Source: Gordonia tangerina
GTDB lineage: Bacteria > Actinomycetota > Actinomycetes > Mycobacteriales > Mycobacteriaceae
Assembly: GCF_021556435.1 (NCBI RefSeq)
Contig: NZ_JAKGCU010000008.1
Span: forward strand, 116,386 to 180,385
DNA length: 64,000 nt
Direction: 5' to 3'
The notes below the pieces were generated by a model. The model saw only the letters and a program-made list of their open reading frames with translations. It made no database searches and had not been told where the DNA came from. Position numbers and translations under genes: made by a program. Below are positions 11,298 through 21,562 of the stretch, piece after piece (the stretch's first letter is position 1; every line of letters begins with the position of its first letter).

Positions 11298-11337
11298 CCG
11301 ATGGGGGCATCGATCACACGATCGATGCCCCCATCGG
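11298..11337. terminator. Bidirectional terminator between groEL1 and whiB3
   Basis: A perfect 18-base-pair inverted repeat with a four-base ACAC loop (arms 11298-11315 and 11320-11337) lies between the convergent ends of groEL1 and whiB3. The stem carries GGGGGC/GCCCCC. There is only a weak T-run, as in many high-GC terminators. Its symmetry and position suit termination from both sides. Confidence 0.85.
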
Positions 11338-11360
11338 CGTAGAGGTCTGAAGAACTGTCG

Positions 11361-11657
11361 TCAGCTCGCGATGCGGCGGCCCACACCGCGCTTCATCAGC
11401 ATGCTGCGCTCGGACTCCGACAGCCCGCCCCAGATGCCGTAGGGTTCGGCAACGGCGAGGGCGTGTTCGCGGCACTGGGCGATCACCGGGCACTGATGGC
11501 ACATCTCTTTCGCGCGGCGCTCGCGTTGGGCGCGCGCCCGGCCGCGTTCGCCGTCCGGGTGAAAGAACATCGACGAGTCCACACCGCGGCACAGGCCCTG
11601 CATTTGCCAGTCCCAGATGTCGGCATTCGGGCCAGGGAGGTGATTCGGCTGAGGCAT
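11361..11657 (-). CDS. whiB3: Redox-sensing transcription factor WhiB3
   Basis: WhiB-family [4Fe-4S] protein of 98 residues. Four cysteines sit in the standard pattern (Cys23, then C-x2-C in M-C-H-Q-C-P, then Cys62), followed by the G-V/I-W-G-G turn and a basic C-terminus for DNA binding. The N-terminus M-P-Q-P-N-H-L-P-G-P-N-A-D-I-W and the placement next to groEL1 match mycobacterial WhiB3 (Rv3416), which senses intracellular redox state, NO and O2 and controls lipid anabolism. AAGGAG lies eight bases before the ATG on the minus strand. Confidence 0.94.
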   Translation of the reverse strand: MPQPNHLPGPNADIWDWQMQGLCRGVDSSMFFHPDGERGRARAQRERRAKEMCHQCPVIAQCREHALAVAEPYGIWGGLSESERSMLMKRGVGRRIAS

Positions 11658-12095
11658 GACAGCGACTCCTTGTCTGCGAGTGGCACTCGATTGATCGGCG
11701 CAAACACACAGTAAGCAAGCCGCAGAAATGCAGTCAATCCCGCCAAATAAGGGGTCAACGATGGTGAAATTTCCAGAAATGTTAACTGTGCGTTGACTAT
11801 GCGTCGGCGGCTACCATACCGATTCGGTGTGGTCGGCCCGACCCGGCACATTCGTCGTTTTGGTGCGACTGACCTGCTGTTTTCGGTGTGTTGGCGGGTG
11901 CTTGGCGCGGCCCTGTGTCGCGTGACGAGCAGGTGACGGAACAACTGCCGAGTAACACGATTGAAACTCAGAGCTCATTTCTGTGTGACCTGGGCGGCGA
12001 ATTAATGTTTGTGACACCAGGTTAAATTCATGCAAACTAGAACAGGTTACACTCGTTCTGAATCGACGTCGGAACCGCAAAAAACAGGGTGTGAA
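11658..12095. promoter_or_regulatory. Divergent regulatory region whiB3 / conserved hypothetical gene
   Basis: A 438-base AT-richer intergenic region, the longest non-coding stretch in the window, with no credible gene. It contains a cluster of GTGAC/GTAAC words on the plus strand: GTGACG at 11922 and 11933 (11-base period), GTAACA at 11952, GTGACC at 11985 and GTGACA at 12011, plus GGTTAC (reverse) at 12046. Such spaced repeats suit OmpR/PhoB-type regulators such as MtrA or PhoP. No transcription start can be fixed by eye. Confidence 0.5.
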
Positions 12096-12899
12096 ATGGG
12101 GGAATGCGCGCACGGCCGGGCGTTGTGGTCTGCCGCGGTTGAGCAGGGAGGTATAGGTCACACTGCCGGCGCATTCGCGATCCTCGACGAGGTTGAGCGT
12201 GCCGGCCGGCGATGCGGGGCTCCGGCATTGGAGTCCTTGGCACTGTCGACGCGCGCCTCACTTCTGCGGCAGGCGGGCCGACATCGGAACGCGGCCGCGC
12301 TCGACGGTCGCGCGTTGCTGCTTGTCGGATCGTCTGGCGCACCAGAGTCGCGCAACCGGACACAGACACAGACGCATCGCGCCGCAGTGCTCGATGCGCT
12401 CGTCGGTCTGGCCGCTGATCATCTGGGGCAGGTGCACCTCGCGGCAGCACGACGCCTGTTGGCGCGGGCACGTGGCATCGCAGACGTGGCCGACACCGCA
12501 TGGCTGGCCGGCCGTCGGCCGCTGCTGCGCATCGAGTGGGTCAGTGCCGAGGTCGCGATCTACTCGGCAGACTCCGCGTCGGCGCTCGAGCACGCGCAAC
12601 ACGCCCGGGAACTGTGCACGGTCGCCGACACGCCCCTGCGGCACCGGGTCAAGACCGAGTTGATCGCTGCGGCAGCGCACGCGGCGGCGGGCGACCTGCT
12701 CATGGCCGCTCAACGTGCGGCCGAGGTCACCGCGGACGCGCGGGCTGGTGGGCTCATGCCGTTGGAATGGGCGTCGTTGGCGCTGCGACACGGTCTGGAT
12801 CCCGCCGATGAGGACGTGGCCGGAGACCTCACCCGGGTTCGGGGGTTACTGGTGGGTCGAGGAGTGCCGTTTGCAGATGAGAGGACCGCCGGTGGGTGA
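12096..12899 (+). CDS. Conserved hypothetical protein (Rv3415c-like), helical repeats
   Basis: 267-residue soluble, alanine- and arginine-rich protein with no signal peptide. Repeated helical pairs with Ala at packing positions (about residues 20-230) suggest a TPR-like or other alpha-solenoid fold, but no catalytic motif is visible. The position between whiB3 and sigD equals that of Rv3415c in M. tuberculosis, whose function is unknown. ATG 12096 is chosen because the upstream in-frame extension lacks conservation-like character, and a weak AGGG lies about six bases upstream. Confidence 0.75.
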   Translation: MGECAHGRALWSAAVEQGGIGHTAGAFAILDEVERAGRRCGAPALESLALSTRASLLRQAGRHRNAAALDGRALLLVGSSGAPESRNRTQTQTHRAAVLDALVGLAADHLGQVHLAAARRLLARARGIADVADTAWLAGRRPLLRIEWVSAEVAIYSADSASALEHAQHARELCTVADTPLRHRVKTELIAAAAHAAAGDLLMAAQRAAEVTADARAGGLMPLEWASLALRHGLDPADEDVAGDLTRVRGLLVGRGVPFADERTAGG

Positions 12900-12989
12900 C
12901 TCGGTACTCGGTGGCAATCGCTAAGGTGACGTGGGTACACAGCACACGAGCAACACCACGACCATGTAACACGGGGATCTCAACTGACG

Positions 12990-13577
12990 ATGAAACTGAC
13001 GGGTGTTGAGCTGGACGAGGCCGTCCGCGCCGCAGGGCAGGGCGATCGAACAGCGCTCACGTCGGTTCTCGAAAGTGTGCAGGATCCGATCCTGCGTTAC
13101 TGCCGAGGGCGGATTGGAGTCGGAGAACGCCACCTGTTCTCCGCCGACGATATCGCGCAGGAGGCGTTGATGGCAGTGATGACCGCGCTGCCCCGGTACC
13201 AAGACCAGGGCAGGCCGTTCATGGCATTTGTGTACGGCATTGCCGCGCACAAGGTTGCCGATGCCATGCGAGTGGCCGGTCGGGTCAAGTCCGATCCGGT
13301 CGAGACGCTCCCCGAGACCGTGTCGTTCGTCGGTGGGCCCGAGCAGATGGCGCTGGATTCCGACGGCAGCCGCAGGATGCGGTCGCTGCTGGAGATCCTG
13401 CCGGACAAGCAACGCGAGGTGCTCGTGCTGCGGCTGGTGGTGGGATTGTCGGCCGAGGAGACCGCGGACGCGATCGACAGTACGCCCGGCGCGGTGCGGG
13501 TCGCCCAACACCGCGCGCTGGCAAAACTACGGACCGAACTGAGGAAGGCAGGTGAGGTCGATGAACGACGAGCATGA
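12990..13577 (+). CDS. sigD: ECF RNA polymerase sigma factor SigD
   Basis: Group-IV sigma factor of 195 residues. Region 2 contains the -10 recognition helix D-D-I-A-Q-E-A-L-M-A-V and R-P-F-M-A-F-V-Y-G-I-A. Region 4 has E-V-L-V-L-R-L-V-V-G-L-S-A-E-E-T-A and the recognition helix ending H-R-A-L-A-K-L-R. In mycobacteria SigD controls ribosomal, chaperone and lipid genes and is held by the membrane anti-sigma factor RsdA. Here the rsdA start overlaps the sigD end by 17 bases, so partner synthesis is coupled. Confidence 0.95.
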   Translation: MKLTGVELDEAVRAAGQGDRTALTSVLESVQDPILRYCRGRIGVGERHLFSADDIAQEALMAVMTALPRYQDQGRPFMAFVYGIAAHKVADAMRVAGRVKSDPVETLPETVSFVGGPEQMALDSDGSRRMRSLLEILPDKQREVLVLRLVVGLSAEETADAIDSTPGAVRVAQHRALAKLRTELRKAGEVDERRA

Positions 13578-14487
13578 GCCTGCCGATCAGCGATGGGATG
13601 TGAACGATCCCATCGACATGACCTCGGTTCACGCGGACGACCATTTCATCGAGTCGTTGTCTCACGATCGACCCGTGCCGACCCGGGATCAGGCCGAATA
13701 CGAACTGGCCGAACTGTTGTCGGGCTGGCGTCACGAGGCTGTCGCCGCGCCGCTGCCCGAGTTGCCCACCGTCGACGAGGTCGAGTCCGCGATCGCGGCG
13801 TCCCAGCGCGCAGAACGCGGGCGCGGGGTCATCCGGCACCTGCGGGTGGCCTCCGGCGTGGCTGCGGTTGTGGTCATCGCCTGCGCGGGCCTCACCGTGT
13901 TGGCAGAGGGATCGTCTCCCGGCGACCCGCTGTGGGGTGTCAAGAAGGTGGTCTTCGCCGAAGCTGCCAGTGAAACCCAGGCGGCGATGGACATCCAGTC
14001 CGACCTGGAGAAGGCCGAGGCCGCGATGGCAGCCGGCGACGCCGATCAGGCTGCTGCGTTGATCGCCAAGGCGCAGCAGCAGATGGGGCCGGTGCGCGAC
14101 GATGCCACCCGTAACCGCATGAACGAGTGGATGCAGCGACTGCGCGCCGACACCGATTCGGCCAAGTCCGCATCGTCTGCCTCGTCTGCTGCCGTGCCCG
14201 GCGGATCGAGCAGTGTGGGTGGTGCGCCCGGCCCGAGCACACCGCCGCGTGACCTCGATCGTCAGAGCAGTGGTTCGGTGACCGTCACCCTGCCCAGTTC
14301 GGGGAATCCGCCGGCGACGTCGGCGCCGGACAGCCCGACCGGTCAACCCGACACCACCAAGCCCGAGCAGCCGCCGACCTCCACCACGACTCCCACGCCG
14401 ACTGCTGCGCCGGGCGATGAGACCGGACAGCCCAGTCGGCCGGTCACCACCACGACGACCACCACCACGACGTTCTTCTTGTGGTGA
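13561..14487 (+). CDS. rsdA: Anti-sigma-D factor RsdA
   Basis: Membrane anti-sigma factor of 308 residues. The N-terminal cytoplasmic part (about 1-95) holds the sigma-binding segment (E-L-A-E-L-L-S-G-W-R). One transmembrane helix follows (about residues 103-118), then an extracytoplasmic helical domain with S-P-G-D-P-L-W-G-V-K-K. A long Pro/Thr/Ser-rich tail ends in ten threonines and F-F-L-W. In M. tuberculosis release of SigD involves regulated proteolysis of RsdA, including ClpX-ClpP1-ClpP2. A GTG at 13552 is a possible earlier start, but AGGTGAGG supports ATG 13561. Confidence 0.9.
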   Translation: MNDEHEPADQRWDVNDPIDMTSVHADDHFIESLSHDRPVPTRDQAEYELAELLSGWRHEAVAAPLPELPTVDEVESAIAASQRAERGRGVIRHLRVASGVAAVVVIACAGLTVLAEGSSPGDPLWGVKKVVFAEAASETQAAMDIQSDLEKAEAAMAAGDADQAAALIAKAQQQMGPVRDDATRNRMNEWMQRLRADTDSAKSASSASSAAVPGGSSSVGGAPGPSTPPRDLDRQSSGSVTVTLPSSGNPPATSAPDSPTGQPDTTKPEQPPTSTTTPTPTAAPGDETGQPSRPVTTTTTTTTTFFLW

Positions 14488-14642
14488 GTGGCGCGGAGGC
14501 CCGGTTGCCCCTGATCTCTGAGGAGGGCCGGAGCGTGCGGAGGCCCGTCACGAAGGGCCCTACTCAGGATGGATGTCGAAGCGACCCGATGAAACGCTGA
14601 AATAGCGCACGGACGCCACTCAACGTGGCGCGAGGGGAATTC

Positions 14643-15032
14643 TCAGCGCTCGTCGTCCATGTGTCCGCGCGCATCGGCGTAGCCGCGGCAGTAGTCCCAG
14701 GTGACGTAGGCCTCGGGGCGCGGATCGACGGCCGGTTCGTGAGGCCGAACGGTGCCGTCGATGAGCAGCTGCAGCAGGTTGGCACGCAGCATGTCCCAAT
14801 CGTGATAGTGATCCTCGTGGCAGTCCTCGCACACGACGACCAGGCCGCGGACCCCACGATGGGCCAACAGCGCTTCGTAGACCGCCAGATCGGCGAGATC
14901 CTCCTCGACGGCGACGCGCTCGTTCTCGTCGAGCGGGACGCCGGGTTCCACCGAGTCGAGAGCCGACGCCGGGTCGCTGGGGTCGTCGGCGAACGGATCT
15001 GGCGGCAGTCCGGGTGGAAGATGGTCACGCAC
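14643..15032 (-). CDS. DUF5319 family protein (Rv3412-like)
   Basis: 129-residue acidic protein conserved in mycolic-acid actinomycetes, function unknown. Conserved elements are R-D-H-L-P-P-G-L-P-P-D-P-F at the start, L-A-D-L-A-V-Y-E-A-L-L, a possible metal site C-E-D-C-H-E-D-H-Y-H-D-W at about residues 70-81, and V-T-W-D-Y-C-R-G-Y-A-D-A. GTG 15032 is chosen to match the mycobacterial homologue. The longer open frame to 15416 overlaps guaB. It is divergent from guaB and converges on rsdA. The gap 14488-14642 holds only a weak GGCCC/GGGCC hairpin (about 14552-14569). Confidence 0.88.
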   Translation of the reverse strand: MRDHLPPGLPPDPFADDPSDPASALDSVEPGVPLDENERVAVEEDLADLAVYEALLAHRGVRGLVVVCEDCHEDHYHDWDMLRANLLQLLIDGTVRPHEPAVDPRPEAYVTWDYCRGYADARGHMDDER

Positions 15033-15132
15033 AACACCACGGTAACCGATGATCGGACCCCGGTGGAGCAAGGCGTCCACAGGTCGATCGACCCCGGTGG
15101 GCGATGACGTGGAAAGGCTCGACGCAGGGTGA

Positions 15133-16680
<1,548 letters not shown>

Positions 16681-16689
16681 CGCGCGTTT

Positions 16690-16709
16690 GCCCCGGTGTG
16701 ATCCGGGGC
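16690..16709 (+). promoter_or_regulatory. Small hairpin between guaB and guaB3
   Basis: GCCCCGG, six bases, CCGGGGC forms a perfect seven-pair stem in the 67-base gap. There is no T-run and guaB3 follows closely, so partial termination or mRNA processing is more likely than full termination. Confidence 0.45.
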
Positions 16710-16747
16710 ACAACCGCGACCCAAACGTGTAGCAGAAAGGCGCAACG

Positions 16748-17908
16748 GTGCGTGACCTCGTCGACATCGGCATGGGGCGGACGGCCCGACGGACGTTCGA
16801 ACTCGATGACATCAGTATCGTCCCGTCGCGGCGGACCCGGTCGTCCAAGGATGTGTCGACCGCCTGGCAGATCGATGCCTACCGCTTCGAGTCACCGATC
16901 CTGAGTCATCCCACCGACGCCTTGGTGTCGCCGTCGGCGGCGGTCGAACTGGGCCGCCTCGGCGCTCTCGGGGTGATCAACGGTGAAGGGCTGTGGGCCC
17001 GACACCGCGACGTGGACGCCAAACTCGAGGAATTGGCCGCGGTGGCCACCGACAACGCCGATCCGTTGGCCGCGATCCGGCTGCTGCAGCAACTGCATGC
17101 CGCACCGCTCGACCCCGACCTACTCGGTGCGGCGGTCGCCACGGTGCGCGACGCGGGTGTCACCACAGCCGTCCGCGTGAGTCCCCAGCATGCGCCCGAA
17201 CTGACGCCGGCGCTGTTGCAGGCGGGTGTGGAGATCCTCGTCGTGCATGGCACCATCATCTCCGCCGAGCATGTGGCCCAGGCGGATCCGAACGACGGCC
17301 CGGTTCGCGAGCCGTTGAACCTGAAGACCTTCATCGCCGAACTCGACATCCCGGTTATCGCCGGTGGCGTACACGATCACCGGACCGCCCTGCATCTGAT
17401 GCGCACGGGTGCGGCCGGCGTCATCGTCGGGTACGGCTCTGCCGAGGGCGCCACCACGACCGGCGAGGTACTCGGCATCGGGGTGCCGATGGCGACGGCG
17501 ATCGCCGACGCGGCCGCGGCCCGGCGCGAGTACCTCGACGAGACCGGCGGCCGGTATGTGCACGTGATTGCCGACGGTGATATCCACACCTCCGGTGACC
17601 TGGCCAAGGCCATCGCCTGTGGTGCCGACGCGGCAGTTCTCGGTACACCGCTGGCCGCCGCCGCCGAGGCGCCCGGGCGCGGGTGGTACTGGCCGTCGGC
17701 CGCCGCCCACCCCGACACCCCACGCGGTGCTCTGTTGCAGGTCGCGACCGACGAGGACCGGCCCAGCCTGGAGTGTGTGCTGAACGGGCCGTCGCAGGAC
17801 CCGTACGGCGAACTCAATCTCGTCGGCGCGCTGCGTCGTTCGATGGCCAAGGCCGGCTACAGCGATCTCAAGGAATTCCAGAAGGTGGGCCTGACCGTCC
17901 ACGTCTGA
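16748..17908 (+). CDS. guaB3: GuaB3, IMP dehydrogenase-like protein lacking the catalytic cysteine
   Basis: 386-residue TIM-barrel paralogue of IMPDH without CBS domains, typical of mycobacteria and relatives. Glycine-rich phosphate loops are retained (V-I-A-G-G-V and V-I-A-D-G-D-I-H-T-S-G-D). The segment equivalent to the IMPDH G-S-I-C-T-T-R loop reads G-S-A-E-G-A-T-T-T, so the catalytic Cys is replaced. GuaB3 proteins from some other bacteria have been assigned GMP reductase activity, but this version lacks the cysteine those reactions need. Its function is therefore open. It ends 81 bases before the convergent bioN. Confidence 0.92.
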   Translation: MRDLVDIGMGRTARRTFELDDISIVPSRRTRSSKDVSTAWQIDAYRFESPILSHPTDALVSPSAAVELGRLGALGVINGEGLWARHRDVDAKLEELAAVATDNADPLAAIRLLQQLHAAPLDPDLLGAAVATVRDAGVTTAVRVSPQHAPELTPALLQAGVEILVVHGTIISAEHVAQADPNDGPVREPLNLKTFIAELDIPVIAGGVHDHRTALHLMRTGAAGVIVGYGSAEGATTTGEVLGIGVPMATAIADAAAARREYLDETGGRYVHVIADGDIHTSGDLAKAIACGADAAVLGTPLAAAAEAPGRGWYWPSAAAHPDTPRGALLQVATDEDRPSLECVLNGPSQDPYGELNLVGALRRSMAKAGYSDLKEFQKVGLTVHV

Positions 17909-17989
17909 GCAGTCATCCGTGATCACGCGGTTGGCTCCGGGTGCGGTAGCGCGGGAGGCGAGCGGCTCGGCGCGGGTACGGTCGGCGGG

Positions 17990-18592
17990 TCAGTCGAGGC
18001 CGCGGGCGATCAGCGTGTCGGCGAACCCGTCGGCGGTACGCAGCGCCGCGATGACCACCGGCGCGACGAGAATCCGTGCGCCGGGACGCAACCCGCGCGC
18101 CTTGCGGGCCTCGTCGACCTGCGCCACCACCTCGACCATGAGCGGGATGGACCGGATGGCCAGCGCCAGCGCCAGCGCGATGTGATCGACCCGCACTCCT
18201 CGCCGGGCCAGCGGCCGAAGCGCGGTGACGACGGCGTCGAGAATCGCCGAGGTCCTGGTGGTGAGGGTGACCGCGGCGGCCATCGCCACCGATGCCGCGA
18301 GGACGGCGCAGACGACCAGGGCACGCTGCCAATCGGTGAAGATCACCTGGAAGACGAAGACGAACACCACCACCCAGACGACCGGGCGCATCTGGCGCCA
18401 CGCCTCACGCGGCCGGATGCCGCCGAGAGCGAACACGCCGAGCACTCCGAGCGCGAGGAACCCGACCGCGGCCGGCGTCCGTACGGTGATGCTGACCGCG
18501 AGGATCGCCGCACCCAGACCGAGCAGTTTGAGCCCTGCAGGAAGCCGATGCAGTGGTGAATGACCCGGCCGATAGACACCGAGGGCCGTCAT
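17990..18592 (-). CDS. bioN: Biotin ECF transporter transmembrane subunit EcfT/BioN
   Basis: Energy-coupling-factor T component of 200 residues with about five hydrophobic helices. Two Ala-Arg-Gly coupling motifs near the C-terminus (A-R-G-L-R and A-R-G-L-D) contact the ATPase. It is the last gene of the reverse-strand bioY-bioM-bioN set. Its ATG overlaps the bioM stop by four bases. The 3' end converges on guaB3 with no strong terminator visible in the 81-base gap. Confidence 0.9.
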   Translation of the reverse strand: MTALGVYRPGHSPLHRLPAGLKLLGLGAAILAVSITVRTPAAVGFLALGVLGVFALGGIRPREAWRQMRPVVWVVVFVFVFQVIFTDWQRALVVCAVLAASVAMAAAVTLTTRTSAILDAVVTALRPLARRGVRVDHIALALALAIRSIPLMVEVVAQVDEARKARGLRPGARILVAPVVIAALRTADGFADTLIARGLD

Positions 18593-19263
18593 GTCATCAG
18601 CCGACGGTAAGCGGTGACCGCCGCGGCGGGCTCGTCGTCGGCGACGACGCGGCCCTCGTCGAGCACGATGACCCGGTCGTAGTCGGCGACCATGTCCAGA
18701 TCGTGTGTGAGCACCACCAGTTGTTCGTCCAGCGTCGTGAACACCGTGCGCAGCATCGCGCTGTTGCGGAGATCCAGCAGCGTGGTCGGCTCGTCGGCGA
18801 CCAGCACCGATGGCCCGGTCACGAGCACCGAGGCCAGCGCGAGTAGTTGTTTTTGGCCACCCGAGAGCCGGTGCGCGGGGTGGTCGGCGTGATCGGCCAG
18901 CCCGAACTGCGCGAGCACCGCCGCGGCGCGCGCCGAGCGCTCAGCGCGGTCTCGGACGGTACGGGTGAGGGAGAGCTCGATGTCCTCGATGACGGTCGGC
19001 ATGATGATCTGCCGATCGGGATCGCTGAAGATGAACCCGACCTCTTTGCGGACCCGACGTTTCTCCCGGGCAGCGTCGATCCCGTTGACCGTCACCGAAC
19101 CGCGGTCGGGGACCACCAGAGCGTTGATCATTCGCGCCAGGGTCGACTTGCCGCTGCCGTTGGCGCCGATGATCCCGATCCGCCGCTCGCTCAGGGTCAG
19201 GTCGATGTCGTCGAGCACGACCCGGCCCTCGTAGGCGTGGCCGACACCACGGAAATCGATCAT
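18589..19263 (-). CDS. bioM: Biotin ECF transporter ATPase BioM
   Basis: ABC ATPase of the energy-coupling factor, 224 residues. Walker A is G-A-N-G-S-G-K-S-T (about residues 34-42), the signature is L-S-G-G-Q-K-Q, Walker B is V-L-V-A-D-E-P-T and the H-loop is V-L-T-H-D-L-D. The F-S-D-P-D-R-Q Q-loop form is usual for ECF ATPases. It powers biotin uptake with BioN and the substrate-binding BioY encoded 27 bases upstream. Confidence 0.94.
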   Translation of the reverse strand: MIDFRGVGHAYEGRVVLDDIDLTLSERRIGIIGANGSGKSTLARMINALVVPDRGSVTVNGIDAAREKRRVRKEVGFIFSDPDRQIIMPTVIEDIELSLTRTVRDRAERSARAAAVLAQFGLADHADHPAHRLSGGQKQLLALASVLVTGPSVLVADEPTTLLDLRNSAMLRTVFTTLDEQLVVLTHDLDMVADYDRVIVLDEGRVVADDEPAAAVTAYRRLMT

Positions 19264-19290
19264 GGATCTGATTCGCTCACCGACGTCGGG

Positions 19291-19902
19291 TCAGTGGCGG
19301 CGGCGCAGCCGGATCGGGGCGATCAGTCCCGGGTAGGCGCGGTGCACCTGAGCGGCCACCAGCGCCGCGATCACAGCCTTGGCGATGTCGCCGGGAATGT
19401 AGATGCCATTGGTGGAGATGGCCGCCCACAGCGACAGATCGGTGCGCAGCAGCAACCCGATGACGCCGCACGCATAGATCACGACCATGCCACCGACGAT
19501 GTTGATCGCAACGCCCCACACGATGCGATACCGCGGCATCATCACCGCGGTGGCCAGCCCGATCACCAGCACGGCGGGCAGAAAGCCCACGAAGAAGCCG
19601 GCTGTCGGGGAGGACAGTGCGACCAGTCCGCTGCGTCCACCGGCCAGGATGGGTAGCCCGGCGATAGCCAGTATGGCGAAGATGATCACCGCGAGCGTGC
19701 CCTTGCGCGGGCCGAGGATGGAACCCGCCAGCATCACGCCGAGGGTCTGCAGGGTGATGGGCACACCCGAGGAGCCGATGGTGATGGTGCCGGGTAGCCC
19801 GAGGGCCGCGATCAGCGCGGCGAACACGGCGGCCTGGGTGAGATCGGCCACCGACAGCGAGAAACGACGCGAGGACGATGGCGCGCCGGTGGTCGAAGAC
19901 AT
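19291..19902 (-). CDS. bioY: Biotin transporter substrate-binding subunit BioY
   Basis: BioY S-component of 203 residues with about six transmembrane helices. Family features include [16 protein letters not shown] and L-A-G-G-R-S-G-L followed by P-T-A-G-F-F-V-G-F. It captures external biotin for fatty-acid and mycolate synthesis (biotin-dependent acyl-CoA carboxylases). A CATAAT -10 (plus coordinates 19909-19914) ends six bases before the ATG, implying a leaderless transcript. Only 43 bases separate it from the divergent guaA start. No biotin repressor motif was recognised. Confidence 0.92.
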   Translation of the reverse strand: MSSTTGAPSSSRRFSLSVADLTQAAVFAALIAALGLPGTITIGSSGVPITLQTLGVMLAGSILGPRKGTLAVIIFAILAIAGLPILAGGRSGLVALSSPTAGFFVGFLPAVLVIGLATAVMMPRYRIVWGVAINIVGGMVVIYACGVIGLLLRTDLSLWAAISTNGIYIPGDIAKAVIAALVAAQVHRAYPGLIAPIRLRRRH

Positions 19903-19908
19903 GCCTGC

Positions 19909-19938
19909 ATTATGTCTGGCGGCGTTGATCACTAAACT
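19909..19938. promoter_or_regulatory. Back-to-back leaderless promoters for bioY and guaA
   Basis: On the minus strand CATAAT (19909-19914) sits six bases before the bioY ATG. On the plus strand TAAACT (19933-19938) sits seven bases before the guaA GTG. Neither gene has a Shine-Dalgarno sequence. The -35 region of each promoter must overlap the other gene's -10 or early coding region, so the two promoters may compete. Confidence 0.6.
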
Positions 19939-19945
19939 TACCGGG

Positions 19946-21538
19946 GTGACAGATTCTTCTTCCGCACCCCTTCCCGACGGTCCTCGCCCCGTGCTCGTCA
20001 TCGACTTCGGTGCGCAGTACGCGCAGCTGATCGCCCGGCGGGTGCGTGAGGCGCGGATCTATTCGGAGGTCATCTCGCACGACGCGCCGCTCGCGGAGTT
20101 CGAGGCCCGTAAGCCGCTGGCACTGATCCTGTCGGGTGGGCCGGCGTCGGTGTACGCCGAAGATGCGCCCGCCCTCGACCCGGGTGTCTTCGACCTGGGG
20201 GTCCCGGTGTTCGGCATCTGCTACGGGTTCCAGGCCATGGCCCGCCAGCTCGGTGGGGAGGTGGCCAACACCGGCGGGCGTGAGTTCGGTCGGACCACGC
20301 TGACGGTGACCGGTGACGGAGTGCTGCACGAGGGACTGACCGAGACGCAGCCGGTGTGGATGAGCCACAACGATGCGGTGCAGCGGCCCCCGGAGGGTTT
20401 CATCGTCACCGGATCGACCCCGGGCGCGCCGGTGGCCGCGTTCGAGTGCGTCGACCGTCAAATGGCGGGTGTCCAATATCACCCGGAGGTACTGCACACC
20501 CCGCACGGTCAGCAGGTGCTGACGCGCTTCCTCTACGAGATCGCCGGTCTCGAGGCGACCTGGACCGCGGCCAACATCGCCGATGCGCTCATCGACGCGG
20601 TGGCCGATCAGATCGGCGACGGATTGGCCATTTGCGGACTGTCGGGCGGCGTCGACTCCGCGGTGGCGGCTGCCTTGGTGCAGCGGGCCATCGGCGATCG
20701 GTTGACCTGCGTGTTCGTTGACCACGGGTTGTTGCGGGCAGGCGAGCGGGAGCAGGTACAGCACGATTTCGTCGGCGCGACCGGCGCGAAGCTCGTCACC
20801 GTGGACGCCGCCGACACCTTCTTGTCCGAACTCGCCGGTGTCAGCGACCCGGAGACCAAACGCAAGATCATCGGTCGCGAGTTCATCAGATCCTTCGAAG
20901 GTGCGGTCACCGACGTGCTCGGTGATCACGCGTCCGATGGTGCCAAGGTCGAGTACCTGGTCCAGGGGACCTTGTACCCGGATGTCGTCGAGTCCGGTGG
21001 CGGCAGCGGTACGGCCAACATCAAGAGTCACCACAACGTGGGTGGTCTCCCCGAGGATCTGGAGTTCTCGCTGGTCGAGCCCTTGCGGCTGCTGTTCAAG
21101 GATGAGGTCCGGGCGGTTGGGCGGGAACTAGGTCTGCCCGAGGAGATCGTGGGGCGCCAGCCCTTCCCGGGGCCGGGTCTGGCCATTCGGATCGTCGGCG
21201 AGGTCACCGCCGATCGTCTGGCGATGTTGCGCAAGGCCGACCTCATCGCCCGTGAGGAACTCACCGCCGCCGGCCTCGACGGTCAGATCTGGCAGTGCCC
21301 GGTGGTGTTGCTGGCCGATGTGCGCAGTGTGGGGGTGCAGGGCGACGGCCGCACGTATGGCCATCCGATCGTGCTGCGCCCGGTGTCCAGTGAGGACGCG
21401 ATGACCGCGGACTGGACCCGGGTGCCCTACGAGGTGCTCGAACTCATCTCGACGCGCATCACCAACGAGGTGCCCGACGTGAACCGGGTGGTTCTCGACG
21501 TCACGAGCAAGCCGCCGGGCACCATCGAGTGGGAGTGA
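19946..21538 (+). CDS. guaA: GMP synthase (glutamine-hydrolysing)
   Basis: Amination of XMP to GMP using glutamine and ATP. The 530-residue protein has a class-I glutaminase domain (about 15-205, nucleophile Cys in F-G-I-C-Y-G-F, His/Glu in Q-Y-H-P-E-V). The ATP-pyrophosphatase domain has the PP-loop L-S-G-G-V-D-S-A, and the C-terminal dimerisation domain ends K-P-P-G-T-I-E-W-E. The GTG start at 19946 matches the conserved N-terminus. A longer upstream frame overlaps bioY and is rejected. With guaB it completes IMP to GMP. Confidence 0.98.
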   Translation: MTDSSSAPLPDGPRPVLVIDFGAQYAQLIARRVREARIYSEVISHDAPLAEFEARKPLALILSGGPASVYAEDAPALDPGVFDLGVPVFGICYGFQAMARQLGGEVANTGGREFGRTTLTVTGDGVLHEGLTETQPVWMSHNDAVQRPPEGFIVTGSTPGAPVAAFECVDRQMAGVQYHPEVLHTPHGQQVLTRFLYEIAGLEATWTAANIADALIDAVADQIGDGLAICGLSGGVDSAVAAALVQRAIGDRLTCVFVDHGLLRAGEREQVQHDFVGATGAKLVTVDAADTFLSELAGVSDPETKRKIIGREFIRSFEGAVTDVLGDHASDGAKVEYLVQGTLYPDVVESGGGSGTANIKSHHNVGGLPEDLEFSLVEPLRLLFKDEVRAVGRELGLPEEIVGRQPFPGPGLAIRIVGEVTADRLAMLRKADLIAREELTAAGLDGQIWQCPVVLLADVRSVGVQGDGRTYGHPIVLRPVSSEDAMTADWTRVPYEVLELISTRITNEVPDVNRVVLDVTSKPPGTIEWE

Positions 21539-21562
21539 CTTCGGTCGATGGCGATCGATGGG

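Noticed and set aside
14440..14487. Threonine-codon tract at the 3' end of rsdA as a microsatellite or CRISPR-like repeat
   Set aside because: It is a simple in-frame ACC/ACG run encoding the poly-Thr tail; no spacers or repeat units.
14541..14570. GGCCC/GGGCC stem after rsdA as a terminator
   Set aside because: Only a five-pair stem without a T-run; too weak to list as a feature, though it may be part of a repeat fragment.
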